Source: Massilibacteroides vaginae (GTDB lineage: Bacteria > Bacteroidota > Bacteroidia > Bacteroidales > Tannerellaceae). From it: DNA of 64,000 bases. Location: contig NZ_FXDJ01000008.1 in the NCBI RefSeq assembly GCF_900178525.1, forward strand, positions 625,001-689,000, written 5' to 3'. The translations under genes were made by a program, and so were the position numbers. The notes under the pieces were generated by a model. That model did no database searches and was not told where the DNA came from. It was given only the letters and a program-made list of their open reading frames with translations. The stretch's first letter is position 1; each line of letters begins with the position of its first letter. This document shows, piece by piece, positions 26,896-35,082 of the stretch.

Positions 26896-29800
26896 TTAGA
26901 AACTAACACCGATCTTTATTCCGTAAGTACGCGTATTAGGCAATGACCATCCCCCAACACCCGGAGTAATTGTTCCTGCAGTAAATGTCATTGATGATTC
27001 CGGATCAAAACCCTGATCTGCGGCCGTCCAACTATACAAGTTACGCCCCCACAAGCCCAATGTCAGGTTTGTAATAGGTAGTTTTTGTATTGTTTTCTTA
27101 TCGAAGGAATAATCTAAAGAAACTTCACGTAGCTTTACGTAAGTAGCATCAAAAGTGGAACGTTCATTATAACTCCAATAGTATTCACCATAATAGCTTT
27201 CGGGATCAGTAACAAACTCACTTAGTGCAAAACTACCGTCTGCCTGTTGAATATACCCATGCAATTTCATACCATCATTACGTTGTGTGCCATTGGCATC
27301 AACCCAAGAAAGTCCTCCGGCAGCCGCATCACGACCGAAAATAGTAGCTTCTGTGCGTCCGTCAGATATCAAGTTTTTAGCCACGTACGAATAAAAATCA
27401 CCTCCTTGCCTCCAATCAATCAAAGCTGAAAGGGTAAATCCTTTATAATGGAATGTATTTGTAAAACCAATCATAAAGTCCGGATTGTAATTACCAATCT
27501 TTACAAATTCATTTTCACGCTGATAAGCTCCGTTTTCTGCCAACCAAGGCTCTCCCGCATGCGGTCCGTCGGGAACTTTTTTCCACGTACGAGCATACAT
27601 ATCACCAAGTTCATATCCCACACGCGCATAATAGTTAATACCTTCACCTCCACCAACATTTATTTCATCAACACCATCGATCAATTCAAGTATCTTATTG
27701 CGGTTTCTGGAGAAATTAGCAGCGACATCCCATGTAAATGCTCCTTGAACCGGCGTTCCACTCAAAGATATTTCTATACCTCTGTTCTGTATTTTACCGG
27801 CATTAATTGCTCTTGAGCCATAACCAGAAGCAACAGTAGTAGATATATTCATTACTTGGTTCTTGATTTGAGTGTTATAATAGGTAAAGTCCAATCCCAA
27901 CCGTCCTCCGAAGAAACGCAGATCGGTTCCAACTTCAAATGAAGTACTAATTTCCGGTTTCAATTTGTTGTTTTTCAGACTTCCTTCCTGATTAGCAATA
28001 TTCTCATCTCCCCAAGAAGTCAATCTTACAACATTATATAACGTATAAGGACTAACATCCTGGCCCACCTGAGAGATATTTCCCCTCAACTTGATATAAG
28101 AAATTTTACCGGACTGCTCTAACCGAAGCATATCACTCAACAAAACACTCAATGAAGTTGATGGATAAAAATAAGAATTACTTCCGGTGGGCAAAGTACT
28201 CGACCAGTCATTACGTGCCGTTAAATCTAGGAAGACATAATTTTTGTAGGCAACCTGCCCCATACCATAAACACTGTTAATTCGTTTTTCCCATTTATCC
28301 GTGGTAGACAGATTCTGAACTGTTCCGGCTACGGCATTCGCGATATTATAAACACCCGGATTAACCAGTTGATTCGTAGCTAATGTACTATTATTGCCCG
28401 ATTGATCCATCCTGTTTGCACCGGCAGAAACGGAGATAAACCAATCATCATTCAAATTATTTTTGTAAGTAGCGAGAAAATCCGTGTTTTGCTCTTTGAA
28501 AAAAGTATTCGACAAGCTATACGCTCCTTGTGGGAAACGCCTTGAACTGAAAGCACTTCTACTTTCACGAGTTTCTCCATAATAGTCAATACCAGTTCTA
28601 CCCATTATATTAAAGTTTGAGTTGATTTCCCAATTCAACTGTACACTTCCGGTGAGCCGGTCGCGATTATAGCCATTCAGGTTTTCGTAAACAATAAAAT
28701 ACGGGTTATCATTACCTCCGGGCACAGGCGAATTTTGTTCTATTCCTTCTCTGCCGGCTTTCCAATAATTCCGCAACTTTTTAACATTGATATTAGCCGG
28801 CATTGTATATACAATATTCACAGCACTCTCTCTGTTAAACGTAGGTCGATTATCACTTTTATTATTTGTGTATGAAACATTGGCGTTTACCTTCAAATTA
28901 GGATGAAGTTTATAGCCGGCGGTTAAATTTATATTATTCCTCTTTAAATCCGTATTAGGAACTATACCCTCATTATCCATATTCGTAAATGAAAGTCTGA
29001 ATTCACCCTGATCATTAGCACCGCTAACAGCAACATTGGTAATTAATGTAGAACCGGTTTGGAAAAAGTCTTTCACGCGATCAGGATACGAAACCCAATC
29101 AGTGGCGACAGGATTGCCATTATTATCTAAAGGACTGTCCCATTGTACATACTTTGTGCCATTATCCAATCGAGGTCCCCATGATGCTCCGGATATCACA
29201 TCAGTCGTTCCTTCTCTCGTACCTGAACCAAACATATTCTGAAACTTCGGAAATTGCCATGCTTCATCAAAAGACAAGCTACTGTTTACACTCACACCAA
29301 TACCTTTCTTTTGTAATGCTCCTGATTTGGAAGTAATTAAAATCACCCCGTTGGCAGCACGGCTACCATAAAGCGCGGCAGCGGCCGCTCCTTTAAGAAC
29401 AGAAATAGATGCCACATCGTCCGGATTGATGTCCGAAATAGGATTACCATAGTCAACAACCTGCCTGTTCGAACTTCCCAATTGAGAAGATGTATTATTT
29501 ACTGAGTTATTAACCGGAATACCATCCAACACAATTAAAGGCTGATTATCACCGGTAAGAGAACGTTGTCCGCGAATATTGATCAATACCGTAGAACCCG
29601 GATCAGAAGCAGAAGAACGAATGTTAACACCCGAAACTTTACCGGAAAGACTACTGATCATATTAGCAGACTTCGCATTGGTTACGGCAGACTCATTCAG
29701 TTGAGCTACAGAATATCCAAGGGCTTTCTCACTTCGTTTTATACCCAAGGCCGTAACAACTACCTCCTCAAGCTGTTCAACATTTTCCAATAAAATAACA

Positions 29801-30150
29801 TTAATAACGGTTTGATTTCCGACAGTGATCTCTTGTGTATTATAACTTATATACGAATACACTAAAACTGAATTTCCACCGGGAACAGCTAAAGAATATT
29901 GTCCGTTACCATCTGTAACTGTACCGGAAGTAGTACCTTTTAAAGAAACACTTACCCCAACCATAGGTTCTCCTGTATTGTCTTTAACAACTCCCGAGAT
30001 TCTATTTGTCTGTTGTAAATTTTCTTGTTCAATCAACATGTTTGCCCGTAGCGTGGTAAATACAGGTAAACATAAAACACAAATCATAACTAATAGTAGT
30101 GCCCTTCGCTTTACGAAGCCAAGCACAGAAAGAATTGAATTCAAATTCAT
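26896..30150 (-). CDS. SusC/RagA-family TonB-linked outer-membrane transporter
   Basis: The product has 1084 residues. It has a long N-terminal signal region (1-36), a carboxypeptidase-regulatory-like domain (about 49-125, ISGVVKDNTGEPMVGVSVSL), a plug domain (about 135-270 with QPLIVLDGIPVNN and SVLKGAAAAALYGSRAANGV) and a barrel ending PNTRTYGIKIGVSF. With the adjacent SusD it forms a TonB-driven importer of oligosaccharides or similar ligands. No sigma-regulator extension (STN domain) is seen, so no FecR/anti-sigma system is implied. Control is more likely by the LacI-type regulator of the locus. Confidence 0.95.
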   Translation of the reverse strand: MNLNSILSVLGFVKRRALLLVMICVLCLPVFTTLRANMLIEQENLQQTNRISGVVKDNTGEPMVGVSVSLKGTTSGTVTDGNGQYSLAVPGGNSVLVYSYISYNTQEITVGNQTVINVILLENVEQLEEVVVTALGIKRSEKALGYSVAQLNESAVTNAKSANMISSLSGKVSGVNIRSSASDPGSTVLINIRGQRSLTGDNQPLIVLDGIPVNNSVNNTSSQLGSSNRQVVDYGNPISDINPDDVASISVLKGAAAAALYGSRAANGVILITSKSGALQKKGIGVSVNSSLSFDEAWQFPKFQNMFGSGTREGTTDVISGASWGPRLDNGTKYVQWDSPLDNNGNPVATDWVSYPDRVKDFFQTGSTLITNVAVSGANDQGEFRLSFTNMDNEGIVPNTDLKRNNINLTAGYKLHPNLKVNANVSYTNNKSDNRPTFNRESAVNIVYTMPANINVKKLRNYWKAGREGIEQNSPVPGGNDNPYFIVYENLNGYNRDRLTGSVQLNWEINSNFNIMGRTGIDYYGETRESRSAFSSRRFPQGAYSLSNTFFKEQNTDFLATYKNNLNDDWFISVSAGANRMDQSGNNSTLATNQLVNPGVYNIANAVAGTVQNLSTTDKWEKRINSVYGMGQVAYKNYVFLDLTARNDWSSTLPTGSNSYFYPSTSLSVLLSDMLRLEQSGKISYIKLRGNISQVGQDVSPYTLYNVVRLTSWGDENIANQEGSLKNNKLKPEISTSFEVGTDLRFFGGRLGLDFTYYNTQIKNQVMNISTTVASGYGSRAINAGKIQNRGIEISLSGTPVQGAFTWDVAANFSRNRNKILELIDGVDEINVGGGEGINYYARVGYELGDMYARTWKKVPDGPHAGEPWLAENGAYQRENEFVKIGNYNPDFMIGFTNTFHYKGFTLSALIDWRQGGDFYSYVAKNLISDGRTEATIFGRDAAAGGLSWVDANGTQRNDGMKLHGYIQQADGSFALSEFVTDPESYYGEYYWSYNERSTFDATYVKLREVSLDYSFDKKTIQKLPITNLTLGLWGRNLYSWTAADQGFDPESSMTFTAGTITPGVGGWSLPNTRTYGIKIGVSF

Positions 30151-30441
30151 AAAATAGTAAATTTAGTGTTGTTGGAAATTAAAAAAAGATTTAATAGTAT
30201 ACATTAATATCAAACTGATCAGGTAATCATAACGCAAAGTTCATATTCCAATATTTAAGAATAAATAATAATGGAATTACGTTATTAATACGTTTCAGCA
30301 ATACATATCATTTTCACTCATGAGAATTGACATTTTCATAATAATGACTTTTAAGCACAAAAACAAACGTCAATTATTTATCAAAAACAAGATATCAACG
30401 ACTTAAAAACACAACATTTACATACTTTCAGCAACTGTCAG

Positions 30442-30473
30442 CAAAAGTATTCATTTAAACGTTTATGCACAAA
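30442..30473 (-). promoter_or_regulatory. susC promoter with internal LacI-type operator
   Basis: On the minus strand TTTG (30473-30470), operator TAAACGTTTA (30465-30456), six bases, then TACTTTTG (30449-30442). The central CG palindrome is the usual core of LacI-family operators, and its place inside the promoter spacer implies repression. Confidence 0.7.
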
Positions 30474-30765
30474 CAAAAAAGACATATTGTACAACATGTT
30501 TTTTTAAATATCTTATTTAACATTCCACCTTATAAAACTATATAACAACATATTAAGGATATAAATACAGATAAAAAACAGGCAATTTTCCTTGAGGTAT
30601 ACTCGCTTAATAAAAATGTCAACTCAATTTAATTAGTTCACAACATAGCTGTTTTTTCTTTGCACGAAAACAAAACATAAGTTCATGCAGAAATAAAAGC
30701 ACATTATATATGTTGTTTTTCAAATATTTAAACAAATATATATTATACAACATAAAGACAACATA

Positions 30766-30794
30766 TTGCTTAAACGTTTATTTATATAATTTTG
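30766..30794 (+). promoter_or_regulatory. Rightward promoter with internal LacI-type operator
   Basis: TTG (30766-30768), operator TAAACGTTTA (30771-30780), six bases, then TAATTTTG (30787-30794). The geometry from operator to -7 box is identical to that of the susC promoter. Confidence 0.7.
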
Positions 30795-30887
30795 TTTTCG
30801 ATTCTCATTATAGACATCAAAGACTCATACTATACAGCAACAACAAACGAATGGTTCCTTTTTTAATCACTATTATTACGTACAAAT

Positions 30888-33068
30888 ATGAAAATACAAC
30901 CTCACATTATTTTACTCTGTATCCTTTTACCCGGGTATTTATTCGCGCAAGGCGGACAGAGTACAGTTAAGGATGAACCCTATACTGTGCCGCAATCTGT
31001 TAAATACGCCATTTCTGATAAGCACAAGGATGTTAATCTAAAAAAACTCGTTATTGATGGAGACAACAGTGTGTTCATTTTAACCAACTTAGGTTTATTC
31101 AGGGATTATCCGGGGAATATAATTTCAAAAGATCTTATATACAGCTCATTGGCAGACAAAAAGCCCGTCGATATTTGCATTCAGGAAGAGAAAGAATATT
31201 TGTATTACCTGTATCCGGATCGGTTCTTGACAAATAAGCACGCCGGAACAATCTGCGGACATTTACCTCTTAATAAATACAGTCACATTGCTGTCAACAA
31301 AGATGATGATGTGTTGTTAGTCGGCAAACAAGGGGCAATTTTATTCAACCGGAGCAACAAGCTGAAAGAGTTTAGCATTCCTCAGGGAGAGTTTGTTAAG
31401 CTGTATGTATCAAACAATACTTTTTGGTATTTGTGCAAGGAAGCAGTCTTTGTGCTAGAAAACGACAAGTGGAATAAATTACATGAGGGAAAAAACCTCA
31501 CCGCGCTGGCTTTTTCCGGAAATAATATTGCTGTGGGAACAACTGACGGTTATTATGTAATTGACAAAAAAGGTAATTCTATCAATAAGAAAAACAATAG
31601 GTTGCCTGTTCCTGCTATTACAAATATGCTGACTGTAAAGGATCGTTTTTGGTTTGCTACGGATGACGGTGCTTTTGTTAAGCAGCAAAAAAACTTCGAT
31701 TACTATGCTTCTAAACGCTGGCTTGACCAGAATCGAGTGATCGACATGGCAGCAGACAAGAACGGCAATCTTTTCTTCCTCACGTCTACCGGATTAAACA
31801 AGGTTGAATTTGTTGAAGAGACCTTAGCCGATAAAGCAAATTATATGCAAGACAATCTGCGTAAATATCACCTTCGTTATGGTTTTTCGGCTGAATCAAG
31901 ACTTACAGACCCAAATGACCCGACCTCTATTCGTTTGGACGACAGTGATAATGACGGACTTTGGACATCCTTTTATTTAGGTAGCCAGGCTTTTCGTTAT
32001 GCTGTTACTAAAGAAGAGAAAGCCAAAGAATATGTCTGGGAATCGTTTGAACCGTTCGAAAGACTAATAGTTATCCACCCAATTACCGGTTTCTCGGCGA
32101 GAACATTCGAACGTACCGGATACATAGCCGGAGACACAGTTCCCTGGCGCCCTGCTCCCGACAAAGATTGGTGGTGGAAAGGTACCACCAGCACCGACGA
32201 ATTTGTGGCATACCTGTTTGTTACAGCTGTAATTGATCAGTTTGTGGCTACCACCGCGGAAGAAAAAAAGCGTGTAGCAGATTATTTTGATGCTATCATG
32301 ACGCATATAATCAGTAATGATTACTATTTCATTGACTATGATGGCAAGCCTACATTGTGGGGAAGATGGAATCCGGAATATGTCAATTCTTTTGCCACGA
32401 CACAGTTTGACCGTCGCTTAAACAGTACCTTGACAATTACCGGACTACAACTGGCCTATAAGTTGACGAATAAAGAGATATACAAAACAGAGGCTTACCG
32501 GATGATGAAAGAGCATGGTTATCTGGAGAACATGAAAATTCCGATGAACAACATTAAATTCACCTCCGGATTCCAACACGACGGTATCACCATGGGAGAA
32601 GACTGGAATCATTCTGATGATGAGATGGCCTTCCTAACCTACTGGGTGCTTTATCATTACGCCTTCGATAACCAAATTAAAGAAGAATACGCGAAAATGA
32701 TACGTGACCATTGGGAAATAGAAAAGCCAGAACGTAATGCGCTGTGGAATTTGCTAACTTATGGAACCAGCGGAGATATTGATCTGGAATCTACCATCTG
32801 GTATCTGCAAGGTTTCCCGAAAGATCGCACTCGCTACGAAGTAAAAAATTCGCATAGAAAGGATATTGAACTCATGCCTGTAGATCTACAGTCAAATTTC
32901 AGAGATCAAAAAACAAAGGAACTGCTTCCTAAAAGAGAACGCCCCATGAACCGTCATAACAATAATGAGTTTTTTATTGACGGAGGCCGTGGCAGTAGTA
33001 GAACTTTATCAGGTGATGAATACCTGCTTCCTTATTGGATGGCACGCTATCTTAAAGTGATAAAATAA
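30888..33068 (+). CDS. Exported protein with propeller-like and (alpha/alpha)-toroid-like regions, function unknown
   Basis: The product has 726 residues with a signal peptide (1-21, ending YLFAQ). Residues about 30-310 contain repeated short beta units with aromatic/DG turns (NSVFILTNLGLFRDYPGN, DRFWFATDDGAFVKQ), as in sensor-type propellers. From about 320 the protein becomes helical and Trp/Asp/His-rich (RLDDSDNDGLWTSFYLGSQA, DWWWKGTTSTDEFVAYLF, GEDWNHSDDEMAFLTYW), resembling six-hairpin glycosidase or lyase folds. I do not recognise the family. It is the first gene of the rightward arm, directly behind the operator-bearing promoter, so it should act in substrate breakdown. Confidence 0.6.
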   Translation: MKIQPHIILLCILLPGYLFAQGGQSTVKDEPYTVPQSVKYAISDKHKDVNLKKLVIDGDNSVFILTNLGLFRDYPGNIISKDLIYSSLADKKPVDICIQEEKEYLYYLYPDRFLTNKHAGTICGHLPLNKYSHIAVNKDDDVLLVGKQGAILFNRSNKLKEFSIPQGEFVKLYVSNNTFWYLCKEAVFVLENDKWNKLHEGKNLTALAFSGNNIAVGTTDGYYVIDKKGNSINKKNNRLPVPAITNMLTVKDRFWFATDDGAFVKQQKNFDYYASKRWLDQNRVIDMAADKNGNLFFLTSTGLNKVEFVEETLADKANYMQDNLRKYHLRYGFSAESRLTDPNDPTSIRLDDSDNDGLWTSFYLGSQAFRYAVTKEEKAKEYVWESFEPFERLIVIHPITGFSARTFERTGYIAGDTVPWRPAPDKDWWWKGTTSTDEFVAYLFVTAVIDQFVATTAEEKKRVADYFDAIMTHIISNDYYFIDYDGKPTLWGRWNPEYVNSFATTQFDRRLNSTLTITGLQLAYKLTNKEIYKTEAYRMMKEHGYLENMKIPMNNIKFTSGFQHDGITMGEDWNHSDDEMAFLTYWVLYHYAFDNQIKEEYAKMIRDHWEIEKPERNALWNLLTYGTSGDIDLESTIWYLQGFPKDRTRYEVKNSHRKDIELMPVDLQSNFRDQKTKELLPKRERPMNRHNNNEFFIDGGRGSSRTLSGDEYLLPYWMARYLKVIK

Positions 33069-33087
33069 GACATATAAAAATTTTAAC

Positions 33088-33165
33088 GCCCGTGCTTTTA
33101 TCTTTTGAGGCTCCTCAAAAAACAAAAGCACGACCGTCAAAAGACAAAAGCACGGCCGTCAAAAA
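33088..33165. repeat. Hairpin plus 22-base tandem repeat
   Basis: Bases 33091-33110 and 33113-33132 form a 20-position stem with two mismatches and a two-base loop (CGTGCTTTTATCTTTTGAGG against its complement). Two tandem 22-mers follow (33122-33143 and 33144-33165), starting ACAAAAGCACG and differing at two positions. It may serve as a terminator or partial read-through signal between the first two genes of the arm. Confidence 0.65.
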
Positions 33166-33252
33166 ATAAAAACATACAGAATATCTCTTCTTATCATACG
33201 ATATTTCACTGAAAATTAACTTGATTACAGTTAACATTAAAACGACAAGTAA

Positions 33253-35079
33253 ATGAGAACATCTGCCATCCAATTATTACTCCTGTTTTTTACAGCAACA
33301 TTGGGTTGTAGTTGCCAAGGTTCAGCCTCAAAAAAGGTAAGTGAAGATGGCCTGCAAATTACTGAACAGACAAGAGATCATGTGTTGCAACGTATCATTT
33401 CCGCCTACTCTCCCGAAGAACTGAACAAGCTAAACTCCGAGCAGATATTAGCCTTGCTTAGTAAAGAAGAAAAAGCGGTATTTGCAGATCTACATTGGCG
33501 GTTCGTAACTAACAAACCGGCTTTGGTGTCTGTTATGCGCCACAATAAGCAGGAAACCATTCCTTTCTGGTTAACCGAAAAAGGGTTTTTAAAAACGCAA
33601 CTTACTGTTACGAATGAGAATTATGAATATGAAGTTTGGCAAAAAGAGTTTCCGGCAGGCGAGATCAATCTGGGAATAAATGGATTTGATTTGCATCGAC
33701 CTGTCTATTTCGTAACAATCGGTCCGGTTCAGGGGAGCGACATGCCGGAAATTATTCAACATGCGCCCGATAAATGGGAAGTAAGCCACATGGAAAAAGG
33801 CGCGTATATTTACAATGATTGGGACGAATTGGTAATCAAGGATTTTCCTAAAGAAATTGAAGGGCATATACTATTTACTACTATTCGGGGGCGTGCTCGT
33901 GAATCAGCCATTCAGGGTTGCTTTCGGGCAACAACGAATCCATCCTCTAAAGATGTTGATCAAATAGTGTTGACATGGTGTGCTGATCCGGCCACAACGC
34001 AAGCAATCCAATGGCGTACGGATCCGTCTGTCGTAAAGACTTCTCTTAGATATTGGAAGGCAACAGAGAATAAAAAGAGCTATAAAGAAAAAGATGCCAC
34101 CTACGAAATGCTACGCGACAGTTATATTTACAACAATCCGGAGGTAAAGCATTGGCAGATCAACCTCTCACGACTTATTCCGGACACGGAATACAACTAT
34201 CTGGTATACAATGCCGATACAAAAAAAGAAAGCAAAACTTATACGTTTCGGACCGGACCGGAGGATGATCGTCCTTTCAGTTTCATCTATCTGGGCGATA
34301 CACACAATGATGATATTGTTGGGCCCGTTTTAAATCAAGCGATCAAGGAATCTCCCAACGCTGCATTTCTTATTCATTCCGGTGATCATGTAAATACCGG
34401 ATTGTTCAGAGATCTTTGGGATAAGTATTTTAATTCGGCAAAAGAGGTCTTCCCTGCATTATCATTTGCGCCGACACTTGGAAATCATGATAGTCAGGAC
34501 GGTTTGGCTCCAACGTTGTTTACTCAACTATTTATGCTGCCGGATAATACGGATAACGATTTACCTGCTGAGCGAAATTACACATTCTCTTACGGAAATG
34601 CACGTTTTTTCATGATCGACGCAACGGGAGATATTACTAAAATTGCCTATTGGTTAGAAAAAGAACTTAGTCGGACAACGGAAGTCTGGAAGATAGCAGT
34701 CACCCATTTCCCACCCTATGCAACAGACGATTCTTATCCAGAAATACGTGAATCATGGTGTACTTTGTTTGATAAATACCATGTTGATCTGGTTTTGTCC
34801 GGACATGTTCATCAATACTTCCGATCATATCCGATAAACAATCAACAGGTCGAATCTACTTCAGATAAAGGTACGGTCTATGTATCCTCCGTTACAGTTG
34901 AACCTCGAGAGCCCGAGCCTGTATCGTCTACTTATAATAAGGTATATGCTAACAAAGGCAGTTTATACCAAATCATTCGGATTGATAAGCATACGCTCGA
35001 TTTCAAATCTAAACGAATCGACAACAGCATAGCTGATCAATTCCGGCTACAAAAACAGAACCAATCACAGAAGCAATAA
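33253..35079 (+). CDS. Metallophosphoesterase lipoprotein (purple-acid-phosphatase-like)
   Basis: The product has 608 residues with a lipoprotein signal (lipobox around Cys19, TLGCSC). A helical N-terminal region (about 30-115) and a fibronectin-like domain (about 235-335) precede a calcineurin-like phosphoesterase domain. Its metal motifs are all present: GDTHND (Asp349, His351), IHSGDHVN, LGNHDS, VTHFPPY and LSGHVHQYF. It would remove phosphate from an extracytoplasmic ester. It begins 184 bases after the previous gene and ends three bases before the GH2 gene, so it belongs to the same rightward operon. Confidence 0.85.
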   Translation: MRTSAIQLLLLFFTATLGCSCQGSASKKVSEDGLQITEQTRDHVLQRIISAYSPEELNKLNSEQILALLSKEEKAVFADLHWRFVTNKPALVSVMRHNKQETIPFWLTEKGFLKTQLTVTNENYEYEVWQKEFPAGEINLGINGFDLHRPVYFVTIGPVQGSDMPEIIQHAPDKWEVSHMEKGAYIYNDWDELVIKDFPKEIEGHILFTTIRGRARESAIQGCFRATTNPSSKDVDQIVLTWCADPATTQAIQWRTDPSVVKTSLRYWKATENKKSYKEKDATYEMLRDSYIYNNPEVKHWQINLSRLIPDTEYNYLVYNADTKKESKTYTFRTGPEDDRPFSFIYLGDTHNDDIVGPVLNQAIKESPNAAFLIHSGDHVNTGLFRDLWDKYFNSAKEVFPALSFAPTLGNHDSQDGLAPTLFTQLFMLPDNTDNDLPAERNYTFSYGNARFFMIDATGDITKIAYWLEKELSRTTEVWKIAVTHFPPYATDDSYPEIRESWCTLFDKYHVDLVLSGHVHQYFRSYPINNQQVESTSDKGTVYVSSVTVEPREPEPVSSTYNKVYANKGSLYQIIRIDKHTLDFKSKRIDNSIADQFRLQKQNQSQKQ

Positions 35080-35082
35080 AAC

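Larger units (their letters stand above)
30151..30887. promoter_or_regulatory. Divergent regulatory region of the SusCD locus
   Basis: This 737-base AT-rich interval has no supportable gene. It holds two divergent promoters, each with a TAAACGTTTA palindrome in the spacer. The leftward message would have a leader of roughly 285 bases before susC and the rightward one a leader of about 90 bases. A weak GAACTTTG box on the minus strand at 30234-30241 might be a second, closer susC promoter. Confidence 0.7.

Noticed and set aside
30710-30970. Plus-strand ORF of 86 codons in the divergent regulatory region
   Set aside because: It spans the promoter and the signal peptide of the next gene, has low-complexity Asn/Tyr/Ile composition, and no family resemblance.
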